From Aselliscus stoliczkanus (Eukaryota; Chordata; Mammalia; Chiroptera; Hipposideridae), in NCBI GenBank assembly GCA_033961575.1, contig CM066732.1, positions 83,507,687-83,571,686 of the forward strand: a stretch of DNA of 64,000 nucleotides. The letters run 5' to 3'. Below, piece by piece: positions 34,716-45,330 of this stretch (the first letter of the stretch is position 1; each line of letters starts with the position of its first letter). The translations under genes and the position numbers were made by a program. The notes beneath the pieces are model-generated. The model searched no databases, had not been told where the DNA came from, and saw nothing but the letters and a program-made list of their open reading frames with translations.

Positions 34716-36330
34716 TGTCTTTTATGAACTTCCATGGAATACCATGATTCTGAAGGAACATAACAGTCTTCTCATTCAGTTCCAAGAGCTCAGGACTTAA
34801 TGCAATGCCTGTGAAAATCAATAACCTGAAGAATTCCTGAAGTGTCACTGTATTGAGTGGCCCTTGGAAAAATTAGCAAAATTGAAACAGAAGAAAAATG
34901 TGGGGGGTTGTTTTGTTCCCCCCACCCCATGATTTCTTCACCCATGTTTAGCACTTCTTTGTTTCCCTTAAGCTAGGACAAGAAAGAGACAGCACCTTCT
35001 TTTTCATTTGCTATCATTGAGACAACAGAACTGCATTTTATAGTCCAGAATGATCCCTTTCTCTCCAAAAAATAATTTGCCTGACCTGTACCCTATTGTC
35101 TTAGGGCTCTCTTAAGTCACGTTACTCAAACTATAGTAGTTAAAGAACTTAGGAGCTACATTATTTTTAAAAATGTAATATATCCCTCTTAACTGATGTG
35201 TAAGGTGAAGGGATTTCAGAAATAATATGCAAGCTGAAAATATGAATCTTTGAAATCTTACCACATAGGTGGTCAAAAATTGGATCTATGCTTGTTCATC
35301 CCTGAATACGGCCACTAGTTTCAACAAATGGAGAAACAAAAGTATGCTGAGCTATAGCACTGTATCACTAAAGTTTTAGAGTTATTGCCTTCTAGAGGCA
35401 TGGATTCATGATCACTGAGCAAGGAGCTAGAAAACGAAGGCTCTTTTTCCATCTATCTCTGAAAGCCATACTGCCTGTACTTCCCATGCTTGACAGGAAG
35501 AACTGAGATGAATGCTGAAAAATAAATATGCCAGCCATGTGTGTGATACACCACTAACATTTCAAACATGATGCAAATACATGACATGCCTGTCATCCTA
35601 ACCTTGTAAATCCCTCTGGTTCCCAGTGTGGTGAGTTGTAAACAGGAATGTTTCCAAGTTGGTAGTTAGTATTCTCTGCTATTTCAAGGTCAGAAAACCT
35701 TGAAATAACAATAAACACAAATTCTTAGTTTTCAAAGTTAGGTCAAAACAATCTTGTGCAAAGATCTAAATGGTAACGCTTCCCCTACATGTATATCCTT
35801 CATCAAAACAAAGCCCAAGGTAATTGAATTTCTTGTAGTTATATTGTGAGATATTTCAAAAAATGTTCATTTTGTTCAAAAATTAACTCAGGTCAAGGTG
35901 AATAGTTTTTGCTTACATGGCTGCAAATTTTTTCTATTACTTCAAAGTCGACGGATTTTAGGAAGCCTTAATATTGAATTAAGAAAAGCAAGAAATGAAT
36001 AATCTAGAACTATTTCACTGCTTAAGGATTTCAATCAATTACTAGGTAATATTGAAGTTGAAGCAATGATATGAAAGTGTAATTGTCATTATGTAACTAT
36101 TTTGTCTGCCTGCCACATTCTCTTTACTTCATCGACACTTTCTTTACTAAATTACCATAAATGATTCTTTTTAGGTTAGTGATTCAATGGTATTTGAGAA
36201 ATCTGCCTTAGTGCTAGGTTTATAAGAAAATAAAATAGTCACAAATATAAATGGGCAAAGCATTATGGTAATAATTTTATCTGACGATTAAGTTTACAAA
36301 CTTATTGCAACCAAGTTGCTAACCCTTTTT
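34716..36330. other. Unassigned AT-rich stretch
   Basis: No gene or assignable repeat recognised. It contains a perfect 10-bp inverted repeat, ATTTCAAGGT / ACCTTGAAAT, with a 6-nt loop at 35,681-35,706. Confidence 0.4.
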
Positions 36331-36334
36331 GATT

Positions 36335-36860
36335 TCAGAGAAATTATTCATTATGAATTTGTACCAACTGCACAAACAGTAACCAAGTTTACTATTTGGA
36401 AGTGCTGAAAAGGCTGCGCGAAAAAGTTAGAAAAAAACTACCTGAACTTTTTGCCAACAAATTCATGGCTCTTGCAACATGACAATACACCAGCTCACAT
36501 GGCACTGTCTGTGAGGGAGTTTTTAGCCAGTACAAATAACTGTATTGGAACACCCTCCCTACTCACCTGGTCTGGCCCCCAATGACTCCTTTCTTTACCT
36601 GAAGATAAAGGAAATATTGAAAGGAAGGCTTTTTGATGACATTCAAGACATCAAGGGTAATATGACGACAGCTCTGATGACCATTCCAGGAAAAGAGTTC
36701 CAAAATTGCTTTGAAGGGTGAACTAGATGCAGGCTTTGGTGCATAGCTTCCCAAGGGGCGTACTTCAAAGGTGACCATAGTGATATTCAGCAATGGGGTA
36801 TGTAGCACTTTTTCTAGGATGAGTTTGTGAACTTAATTTTCAGGCCTCGTAGTCTATAGC
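36335..36860 (+). pseudogene. Mariner transposase relic (C-terminal half)
   Basis: Translation in two alternating frames gives the conserved mariner blocks. They are LREKVRKKLPEL, then HDNTPAHMALSVREFL (second catalytic Asp), then after a frameshift near 36,550 EHPPYSPGLAPND (third catalytic Asp), then LKGRLFDDIQDI and a C-terminal FEG followed by a stop. The spacing between the two Asp residues fits DD34D. The frame is broken by stops and at least one shift, so no active enzyme is made. The N-terminal half and left terminal repeat are not visible. Confidence 0.85.
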
Positions 36861-36904
36861 TAGGTAAAAATGGAAAAAACATTGCTTTTTAAAATTATTG
36901 TCAA

Positions 36905-37279
36905 TAAACTTTTTTTAGAGCAGTTTCAAGTTCATAGCCAAATTGAATGGGAAGTACTGAGAGTTCCCATGTACCCTTGTTCCCCTACATCCATAGCCTC
37001 TACCACCATTAGCATCCCCTACCAGAATGGTATACTTGTTACAACTGATGAACCTACATTGATCCATCATAATCACTCAAAGTCCATATTTTACATTAGG
37101 GTCCACTCTTGGTGTTGTACAGCCTATGGGGTTTTAACATATGTATCATGATATATACCTAGCATTGTAGTATCACACAAAATAGTTCCCACGCCCTAAA
37201 AATCTTCTGTGCTCTATGTATTTATCCCTTACTGTCTCCTAATCCCTGATGACCACTAATCTTTTTACTATCTCCATAG
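36905..37279 (-). mobile_element. Old L1M 3' end, right of which the U6-L1 chimera inserted
   Basis: It reads 'tttttttagagcagtttcaa', 'gttcatagccaaattgaatg', 'ggaagtactgagagttccca', 'cctctaccaccattagcatc' and 'tgatgaacctacattgatcc', the reverse complement of an L1M 3' untranslated region. The same element resumes at 38,106 after the younger insertion, with the text 'ttttgccttttccaggatgt'. Confidence 0.85.
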
Positions 37280-38060
37280 ATTTTTTTCATTTTTTTTTTA
37301 ACTTTTTTTAAATTTTATTTTTAATTAGTTTCAGGTGTACAACACAGTGCAATAGTTATACTTTTTTATCCCTCAAAGTGACAACACCCCTTCCCCAATT
37401 CGCCACCCCACTCCTCCCCCCCATATCATATATATCTATTACACTTCCTCTGACTCCCTTCCACATTATAATCCACATCCCGTGACTATCTATATATTCA
37501 ATTACAGTTGGTATACAATATTATACAGCCTCAGCTTCAGGTATACAGTGCAGTGATCAAGCCTGTACTCCATCCATGAAATGGTCTCCCCAACAAGACA
37601 TGTGACCATCTGACACCCCACAAAATATTTACAACATTATTAATTATATTCCCTGAACTGTCTTTCATATCCCTGTGGCAATATGGTAGTTGTTTATTTT
37701 TGCTGTCTAATCCCTTCCCCTTCTCCCTCTACCCCAAAACCTTCCCAACTAGCAACCCTGTTTTTCCTCTATATCTATGAGACAGTTTCTGTTTACTTTG
37801 CTCATTCATTCAGTTTTTCAGATTCCACATATAAGTGAGATCATATGGTATTTGTCTTTCTCTGACTGACTTATTTCACTTAACGTAATAGTCTCTAGGT
37901 CCATCCATATCATTGCAAATGGTATGATTTTGTTCTTCTTTATAGCGGAGTAATACTCCGTTATATAAATGTACCACAGTTTCTTAATCCAGTCATCTAC
38001 CGATGGGCATTTCAGTTGTTTCCAAGTCTTGGCTAAAAATATGGAACACTTCACGAATTT

Positions 38061-38097
<37 letters not shown>

Positions 38098-38105
38098 ACG
38101 AGCAC
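37280..38105 (-). mobile_element. U6 snRNA-L1 chimeric retropseudogene
   Basis: On the minus strand the element starts at U6 nucleotide 1, runs 71 nt of U6-derived sequence and passes directly into the last ~755 bp of an L1 (ORF2 C-terminus, 3' untranslated region, poly-A). Conserved ORF2 text includes KTWKQLKCPSVDDWIKKLWY and EKDKYHMISLICGI. The poly-A appears on the plus strand as T-runs at 37,281-37,311. An 11-bp target duplication, TATCTCCATAG, lies at 37,269-37,279 and 38,106-38,116. It extends to 13 bp if the first two U6 bases are shared. One duplication around both parts means one insertion event. Confidence 0.93.
38035..38105 (-). pseudogene. Truncated U6 snRNA pseudogene (5' part of chimera)
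   Basis: The minus strand begins GTGCTCGTTTCGGCAGCACA and keeps U6 nt 1-45, ending in GATACAGA. It then jumps to AAATTCGTGAAGTGTTCCAT and ATTTTT (U6 nt 82 to the end). The 36 nt between, which hold the rest of the ACAGAGA box, the AGC triad and the internal stem-loop, are missing. Two substitutions from the canonical sequence (nt 8 and in GAAGCG) are seen. It cannot act in splicing. No U6 promoter (TATA or PSE) is expected, because only the transcript was copied. Confidence 0.95.
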
Positions 38106-38535
38106 TATCTCCATAGTTTTGCCTTTTCCAGGATGTCATAATTGGAATCTTATAGCATGTTACCTTTTCAGATTGGTTTCTTTCACTTAGGAATACACAT
38201 TTAAGATTCTTCATGTCTTTTCATGGCTTGATAGCTCATTTCCTTTTAATGCTGAATACTATTCCATTGTCTGGATGTACCACACTTTATCTATCCACTC
38301 ATCTACTAAAGAACATCTTGGTTGCTTCCAAGTTTTGGCAATTATGAATAAAGCTGCTATACACATCCATATGCAGATTTTTGTGTGAATATAAGTTTTC
38401 AATGTGTTTGGATAAATATGAAGGAATGCAATTCCTGGATCATATGTTAAGAGTATCTTTCATTTTGTAAGAAACTTTCAAACTGTCTTCCAAAGTGGCT
38501 ATATCATTTTGCATTCCCATCAGCAATGACTGAGG
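38106..38535 (-). mobile_element. Old L1M, distal part
   Basis: It continues the L1M interrupted at 37,279: 'cagattggtttctttcactt', 'actattccattgtctggatg', 'ttatgaataaagctgctata', 'ttcctggatcatatgttaag' and 'tttgcattcccatcagcaat', the reverse complement of ORF2 C-terminus and 3' region. Confidence 0.85.
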
Positions 38536-38985
38536 GTTCATATTGGAGGAAACTTACACAAGTAGGAAGGGTGACTTCTCTGATAAAGAGAAGTAGGATA
38601 AAGAACTAAACATATTTGGCTCAGTCCCCACTGGGATCTTTCTCTAAATCAAACTTACCTTATTCATAGAGCACAGGCCTTCTCTAATTCATGCTCCTAC
38701 ACAGGAGATCTATGGTTGTTCAGTGTTGTCTGTGATTGATTAGTTTAGTCTATCTATTTCAGGAGTAGAGTGACAGCAAGACAGTTGGGCCATAACCTTA
38801 AAGATAAATTTTCCATTTGTCTTGTATTGTTTCAAAGTCAAGCAAGCAAATAGAATCAATATTATATACTGCCCTTCACCAACAGTCATATTTTTAACTG
38901 GAAAAATAATACAGAAAAAAATATATGATAAGAAATGAAACAATTTTAAAAGGTATACAATGAAGAGTTAGTATGCTTCCCACTC
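38536..38985. other. Unassigned non-coding stretch
   Basis: No gene or repeat recognised. Confidence 0.4.
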
Positions 38986-39053
38986 CTGGTTTTAATCAGC
39001 CTTGCCAGAGTCAAAAACTATTTCTAGTTTCTTAAAGTAATATTCTAAGTATA

Positions 39054-39057
<4 letters not shown>

Positions 39058-39097
<40 letters not shown>

Positions 39098-39112
39098 TGT
39101 GTGTGTGTGTGT
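39058..39112. repeat. (GT)n microsatellite
   Basis: About 27 TG units with one TC interruption, inside the L1ME-like fragment. Confidence 0.95.
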
Positions 39113-39289
39113 ATGATTATTCTACATAAATTGTTTCTTAACTTTGCTTGTTTCATTTAAATATGTATCTTGGTGATCATTCAATATAGTACATTTGAGA
39201 TTTATTTTATTCTTTTTAATGGCAGAAATGTATTCTATGTTCAGGCTGTGCTACTGTGTTTGACCAGTATTCAGTTAATTGACATAGAC

Positions 39290-39560
39290 GGAGGATGCCA
39301 CAAAAAATGTATATACATTTTAAGAAAGGAAAACAATTATTAAAATTGTAATACTCAATGTATACCAATAACAAAAGGTTTGACTTCTGCAATCACAAGA
39401 GGTGCTCAAAGTGGTTACCATCAGCGTTCAGACACTTCTGATTACTGCGAACTACTGCTTGAGCAACGTTGACCAAAGTGTCCACTTGTAATCTTTTTAT
39501 TTTTGCACCCGGGGTAGGTTGTGCCCATTCTTTTGTTACTGGAACATGGCTTCACTAATA
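39290..39560 (-). pseudogene. Tc1/mariner-superfamily transposase C-terminal relic
   Basis: The minus strand encodes a short C-terminus, TLVNVAQAVVRSNQKC followed by LNADGNHFEHLL and a stop (TGA at 39,393-39,395). It lies just before an AT-rich end with 'ggaggatgccacaaaaaatg' on the plus strand. The NxFEHLL-type terminus is typical of some insect-like Tc1/mariner transposases, from memory. Only one end of the element is visible, so it is a truncated copy. Confidence 0.6.
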
Positions 39561-39932
39561 CCCTCAATATGAGTGAGTGCATTTGTAGATTAGAAGTGGA
39601 TTAGAAGTGGATGTGCTGTATCAAAGGTAATGTGCAACTTAAATATGATACAAATAATTATTGTCAAATTGCTCTCTAAAGGGATCTCCCCCAACAATGC
39701 ATTTGAGAATGCCTATTTCTCTATACCATTATCAATACTGCATAACATCAAATATTTTTATCTTAAAATTTTTGCTTTTTGAAAAGTATACTCTTAAAGT
39801 GGACTTCCTCAATGTTGCTACAGCTATCATCAGGACACAGCTTACTTTATTGTTTGGCATGAAAATCAACAGGACAAGTTAATATATCAGTTCCTTTCAT
39901 GAAAGAAGTTTAGCAAAAAAGATGTGTATGTG

Positions 39933-39934
<2 letters not shown>

Positions 39935-39977
<43 letters not shown>
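39935..39977. repeat. (GT)n microsatellite
   Basis: About 21 TG units after TGGGG. Confidence 0.97.
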
Positions 39978-39980
<3 letters not shown>

Positions 39981-40817
39981 TCTCTGTTCTTATTGCGATA
40001 CCTCAAACTCCAAATTCAAATGTATTTCTAGGTTTCTTTAAAAGCATGGACTTGGATACAAAACATTCTTCTAATTTCTAGTATGAGCAGCTCCATTTGC
40101 AAAGAGCAAAACTAACTATAACAGGTATGTAATTTCATGGTGTCCTATAAAAGTGGTCATATTTTGTGAGAAGAAAATGCCAATGAGGCATAGTTAAAGG
40201 TCACCTATTTTAATGAACCAGTTTATGACTCATGGTTTTACCTTTTCTTTTCTTTCTTTTTTTTTTTTTGTAGGTTATGTACTTTGATTAGCTTAGAGAT
40301 TGTCTAATAATTGTTGTGCTGTTTCAAATTCAAATTATTTCTTAATCAATGTGCTTCTTCACTCAGAATTAAAAACAGGTAAATTGTTACAAGCTGGGAG
40401 GATGGGTAGGAAAGAAAAATGGAGGGTGGCTAGAGACAGAAAGAGAGAGGTTGCAAAGCTGATTTGAGGAAGCTTAAGAAGGAGGAAGCTTAGGTCTCTG
40501 TTTTGTTAGATTCTCTGGTGCTAACATCGTGTTAAGGTAGGAAGGTTTCTCAGAGAAAAGAAAATGAATCCTGTGTTCCAGAATTAGAGTTGATGCTGTG
40601 TTTCCTCATGTAACTTTATTTTATCTGTTATATTTAATTAGACTCAATTTATCTCTATTCCTGACTCTGATGGTGATAAAACATAGATACCATATAAGCA
40701 AAGTGATAGTCAATTTAATTCTTTCTAATGATGTTAGTAATAGTCCTCGAACTCATCTCCACTCCCCATTTCCAACTCCCCCACTACATTTTTAGGTGGC
40801 ATGGGACTTCTGTTGTG
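39978..40817. other. Unassigned AT-rich stretch
   Basis: No gene or repeat recognised. A T-run lies at 40,255-40,270. Confidence 0.4.
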
Positions 40818-40826
40818 GTGATTTTC

Positions 40827-40848
40827 TTTTTTTTCTTTTTCAAAGATC

Positions 40849-40891
<43 letters not shown>

Positions 40892-40991
40892 CTTTTGAGA
40901 GCAGTGCCACTGGCTCTCATATGTGGTACCCGAACCAGGGCTGCTGGCTTCCCAAGCCAGCGCTTAACCACCGCGCCACTCGGCCAGCCCC
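40827..40991 (-). mobile_element. Short-form tRNA SINE with expanded (TTTA)n tail
   Basis: In reverse orientation it has a (TTTA)n run of about 42 bp (40,850-40,891), then GAGAGCAGTGCCACTGGCTC and the head complement ending GCGCCACTCGGCCAGCCC. The target duplication GTGATTTTC lies at 40,818-40,826 and 40,992-41,000. The tetranucleotide run grew from the SINE poly-A. Confidence 0.95.
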
Positions 40992-41099
40992 GTGATTTTC
41001 AACAATACCATATTCCTGCCTCCAATCATATTTGAACAACCCCAAATTCACATTTACTCAGGAGGGATGACTGCTGAATTTCATAGTGTCTCTGTGGTT

Positions 41100-41310
41100 T
41101 ATTCCAGGCTAGGTAGTAGGTACATTTGTATTAGTTGAGAGTCTTCAATATGCAAGGCCTATATGCTATTTTATTTAATCACTAAAATATCCCTATGAAG
41201 TAAACATTGTTATTCTTGTTTTAGAAATCAAGATACTAAATCATTCAGGCTAAGGCTTTTGGCTGAGATCACATGGCTCGATTCACCAAAGCCAAGTTTT
41301 GAGCCCATGT
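41100..41310 (-). repeat. MIR SINE
   Basis: Reverse MIR order: 'caaggcctatatgctatttt', 'aatatccctatgaagtaaac', 'ttgttattcttgttttagaa' and 'gatcacatggctcgattcac'. It is diverged. Confidence 0.6.
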
Positions 41311-41589
41311 GTAACATAAAGCGGCATTTTTTTCCCTACCATACCACTCTGCCTAAATGTGTTGATGTTTGTGGATCCCATGAGATAATGTACACAAAAA
41401 TATCTGTGCATTTTTATATTAGCAAGCTGTGTATAAATGCTCAGTGGTGTTTTATATGACTATATTTCCTCTGACATAGAAATAGAAGTGGACAATTAAA
41501 TAAATGAATTTAAAACTTACCAGGTATATGAAGAGATATAATAAATAGCATATGCTCATATCCCCACACCTCATCCTAAGAAGTAAAAC

Positions 41590-41935
41590 ACTTCAGGAAC
41601 AGTGAAGCTCTCCCCCATCCTGTAAACATGTCCTGTGTTCTCAACAGTCTCTCCTGTCCTTTCTTTCATCTTCCTGCTGAGACAACCGCTATCCTGAAAT
41701 GTATTGTTCTTATTTATTTCTCTAATCCTTAATGAATGTAGAGCAGTAATTTTGGTTTTGAAAATCTCTGTATACATTTTAACATGCTTTATACAGTCAT
41801 TGGCAACTTGCTTTTTGTTTTGTTCAACTTTATGCTTTTTACCTTCGTATATGTTAGTAAGTATGCCTCACGATTTTTAAGTGGAAACATCTCAAATGTT
41901 CTTCTGAATGTTGATAATAAAAAGTAATCACTTGA
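41590..41935 (-). repeat. L1ME-like fragment
   Basis: Contains 'tttctttcatcttcctgctg', 'agacaaccgctatcctgaaa', 'acatgctttatacagtcatt', 'ggcaacttgctttttgtttt' and 'tacagtcattggcaacttgc', in reverse old-L1 3' order. Confidence 0.55.
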
Positions 41936-42000
41936 TTCTGTGAGTGAGGCACTGAAACTGAATACTTTACATATTAATTTATTTAACCTTTATAATACTA

Positions 42001-42048
<48 letters not shown>

Positions 42049-42185
42049 TATTGTTAAAGCAGCTCAGAGAGATTAAATTATTCACACAAGATAAGAGTTA
42101 GTCAATAGCAGAATTGGAATTCCCACACAAGTATTTATAACTCCAGTTCTGTACTTTTTTCTATTACGCTGTGTACTGCCTACCT
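41936..42185 (-). repeat. MIR SINE with internal (AT)n
   Basis: The MIR text 'aaactgaatactttacatat' leads into 'taacctttataatactagg', an (AT)n run, then 'gcagctcagagagattaaat' and 'agcagaattggaattcccac'. The AT run replaces the 'tattattatccccatttta' section. Confidence 0.7.
42002..42046. repeat. (AT)n microsatellite inside a MIR
   Basis: About 22 AT units, flanked on both sides by continuous MIR sequence. It is prone to form a hairpin or cruciform. Confidence 0.97.
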
Positions 42186-43865
42186 TCACTGAATTCCAAC
42201 TTTCATCTCATTCAATTTTCTTTAATAGCAAGGCTGCAAATTCCTGGCCAAGAGCAAGGCATAGAGTAAGAAAGTGACCTCCATGTGCACAGAGGCTGCC
42301 TTAGTAATGCAGGCCCCAGGGTTACCATCTCCCCACTGCCTCTCATTTACAGAGCAATTACCCTCTCCTGTTACTGTGCTGTGGTAGTGACATTTGGCAT
42401 CACCTAGGGCACCTGTTTCTTGAGACATCCCACCCATAAAAGAAATAATTACTCCATGAATCCATCCCCCAACTAAAACCTAGGCCTATTCACCACTGTG
42501 CACCATGACTGCAAAGATGCCATAGAAAAATGCAATAGGCCTTCACAAACCAACCAGTGGCCTAATTGTTAAGCAAAATTGCTATGTGTTACAATTACTA
42601 CTATTACAAACTATCCATTAAAGAACAGCCTCTGCCTCCCTCTTGACTCTTTCATTTACACAATACTCCCACATTAGTACCCAATTACAAACAAGCCCTA
42701 TCCAAATTTACATTACTCTCCAAATTACACACACAGACTGATTACTGTTTCTTAAAAGAGCAAAATCTATGTGAGTCCTACGTTCTCCTTTCCTTTCAGT
42801 GTGCTGTGGTTTCATAGTTAGGTCCTTTTGAATACATGTGGCAACCACCTTTTTACTCAGTCTGCAGTAACATGCATTATATTTGGAAAGTGTTTCCTCT
42901 AAAGCGGACTTCAAGAACAACAGCCTAGAGAGGTGTGTTTCGTCCTCTGTGATTGAGCGATGCATCATGCCTTTCTTTCTCTTTCTATTCCCTCCCTCTT
43001 TTCTTCCTTCCTTAATGCTCTCCCCTCTCAGCTTTAGTGCCTCCTAGTTCTCTCATTTTTCATAGCATGGCCCTCCTCTGTTTCTGATTGTCTTCTTATT
43101 TATCTCATTAGTGTTTCTTTCCCATGTACTGTGTTGACACTTCAGCCAGTGTGAAGCTCCGTATGTTAGTCCCTTTTCTGTGTGAGGGTGTCACATTCTT
43201 CATGACTCCGCAGTATCTCCTGGAGGGATGGTTTGAAAAGTCTGCTTTGCAATGAGTGGTCTGGTCTCAAATCTCGATAGAAGTCAAAGTGCTCTTGTCA
43301 CTTTGGTGCCCCAGGCCACCTTTTACTTTCTCTGAACACTGGTGCTTTTCAGAATATATGTGAGAATTGCCTTGTCTGCGAATTATTTGGAATAGCCAAA
43401 CATTTATTTTTCTATTAGGCTTCTTTACAGATGAAGAATCCTGGTGATTGGAAATGGTAAATGCAGGAATAATGTAATCAGTTCTTTCTGGTGGGAAGAT
43501 TAATATTATATTTAGCATGATGGGCCCTATTCTTTTTGCTTGAAACCCATGTCTTTCTTCACCTATTTGTGGTTGCTCATTTACCACTCGAGAAAAGTGC
43601 CTAAACTTTGGAGTTGAGCCACCTATGGTTTTACTTTTAAACCCACAACCCCTTTCAACAGCTTCTATTAACCTCTTGATACCATCACATACTCTAAACA
43701 GGGTTTCTCTAACATGCAGTTATTCCCAATTTTGCATCTGATGTTATCTGGTTAGTTTTTCAATTATAATTGAAGACATCTTTTTCATTTTTTATCCTCA
43801 AATTAGAAAACAGTCATCCTTTTATTTTATTAAAATAAGATTAATTTTTCAAAATTATAAATAAC
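42186..43865. other. Unassigned stretch, pyrimidine-rich tract
   Basis: No gene recognised. A CT-rich tract runs at about 42,968-43,030 (tttctttctctttctattcc and on). Confidence 0.45.
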
Positions 43866-43869
43866 ATTG

Positions 43870-44235
43870 TTGTGATTTACTTTAAAATACCCCAATAGTT
43901 TCTGCTGCACTTGGCATATAAATGCTCAGTCATGGTTTATAAGGGTTGATAAGCCCCCTGCTTACCTGGCATGTCATCTAGAGAACACTCCTCTCTCACT
44001 TAATATGCTCCAATCACATTGTCCTTAAAAGTTCTGTCTCACCAAGCTAACTCCTACCTAAAGCCTTTGTTATTCCTACTCACTGTTTTCCCTGCCTGAA
44101 AGATGGTTCTTCCAGATCTTACAAAGGCTGACTTCTTGTCAATTATATTTTGGTTCAAATCTCATCTACCCTTTTCCACGTCTTCCCATTTTTATGTGCT
44201 CAGTAAATATTTGTTGAATCAATCAATTAACAGTT
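43870..44235 (+). repeat. L2 LINE 3' region
   Basis: Sense L2 order: 'gataagccccctgcttacct', 'atgctccaatcacattgtcc', 'ccaagctaactcctacctaa', 'gccttt gttattcc' region, 'caaatctcatctaccctttt' and the typical terminal 'gctcagtaaatatttgttga'. Loss of frame throughout. Confidence 0.75.
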
Positions 44236-44815
44236 GCCGATGCATTTGATTTCTACATGAGAATACATTATGTTTCTGTTGACATTGATGATGTCATCTA
44301 ATATATGTTTCCGTTGGACATACTGGTCCAAAGTTTCTGGTAGGAGAACGGAGAAAGCCATTGAGATGGCCTGCAGCATTCTATATACTGTTCCCTGGCT
44401 CTGTCAGATCCTGTACTTCCTCTGCTGCTCATTTCCTGTGAGTCTCTAGCCTCATGCATGGTATTAAATTTTGATCAAAAAATGCATAAGTGGTAGATTC
44501 TTTTTTCAAACAGAACTAGCACCTGATTGATCATGGCTAGATCAGGAAGAGGCTGTGAAGGTTTGACAATGCAAAGATATCAACTGTTTCTGTGTATTTT
44601 TCATAGTCATTGAGCTTCTACGCTACCATCAACAAGTAGAAAGCAAGTGTTCATGGGGCAGACAGGTAATCTATCATGATAAATCCTGTTGTGCTGTGTT
44701 GCCCTGTTTAGGGTTGTTGATCAACATTTATTCAACTTATACCTTTTTAATTCAAGAAAATATTGTCACATATTTTATATATGCAAAACATGTTTTTAGG
44801 TACAGAACACTGTGT
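44236..44815. other. Unassigned non-coding stretch
   Basis: No gene or repeat recognised. Confidence 0.4.
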
Positions 44816-44819
44816 TTAC

Positions 44820-45330
44820 CAATACTGCTTGGAGGGCGGAAATAACACAAAAATCAACTTTTTATTTATTATCCTTTTAGGCATATCATATCTAGTTTCA
44901 TCTGCAGATGCACAAACCAAACAAGTGATACCTTCATAAGCTCTTGCTTCTTCACCCCCAGTACTGGACATGAGAATGACGTTGATTGAGATGGCCATAA
45001 ACTTAGGAAAGGATTTAAGGTACATTATCACTGACATAATAAAAGCCCTCTTTCCTCATTGCCATGAGATAATTCTTTTAATCCAGCCCAAAATAGAACT
45101 GGCCTTTTCTGTCCTGTTTCTTTGTCAATAGCTATTTTTGCAAGGTTTTCATTACTTCTTAATTGTTCAAACTTCCTATCTTCATTTTTCTTGTTAAGGA
45201 CCGATTTTACAAATGAGTTCATTATCTCTACCATTTTAGACTCATCATTAATTTCATGCTTCTCATTTATTTGTGGACCTATTTTCTCTACAGTACTTTT
45301 TTTTTTTTTACAAGGGTATTTGTAAAATGC
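44820..45330 (-). pseudogene. Coding-like polar fragment, unassigned
   Basis: From about 45,330 down, the minus strand reads through about 88 codons rich in Lys, Glu and Asn (for example VEIMNSFVKSVLNKKNEDRK, then LAKIAIDKETGQKRP) before a stop. In a second frame it continues into STGGEEARAYEGITCLVCAS. The composition is more protein-like than the other frames in the window and there is an adjacent A-run (T-run on the plus strand at 45,300-45,310) at its upstream side. No homologue is recognised. It may be a decayed retrocopy or chance. Confidence 0.3.

Larger units (their letters stand above)
38990..39860 (-). mobile_element. L1ME-like fragment, split by a DNA transposon relic
   Basis: Left part: 'ttaatggcagaaatgtattc' and 'gaccagtattcagttaattg'. 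Right part: 'catttgtagattagaagtgg', 'ttattgtcaaattgctctct', 'gagaatgcctatttctctat' and 'ttttgctttttgaaaagtat'. These follow reverse L1ME order. The relic at about 39,290-39,560 interrupts it. Confidence 0.65.

Noticed and set aside
38035..38105. Functional U6 gene
   Set aside because: The catalytic core is missing and the copy is fused to L1 inside a target duplication.
37818..38114. 98-codon minus-strand frame that looks protein-like
   Set aside because: It is the C-terminal end of L1 ORF2 fused to U6-derived sequence, not a host gene.
42420..42720. Possible mitochondrial DNA insertion (AC-rich strand)
   Set aside because: No mitochondrial gene or tRNA sequence could be recognised.
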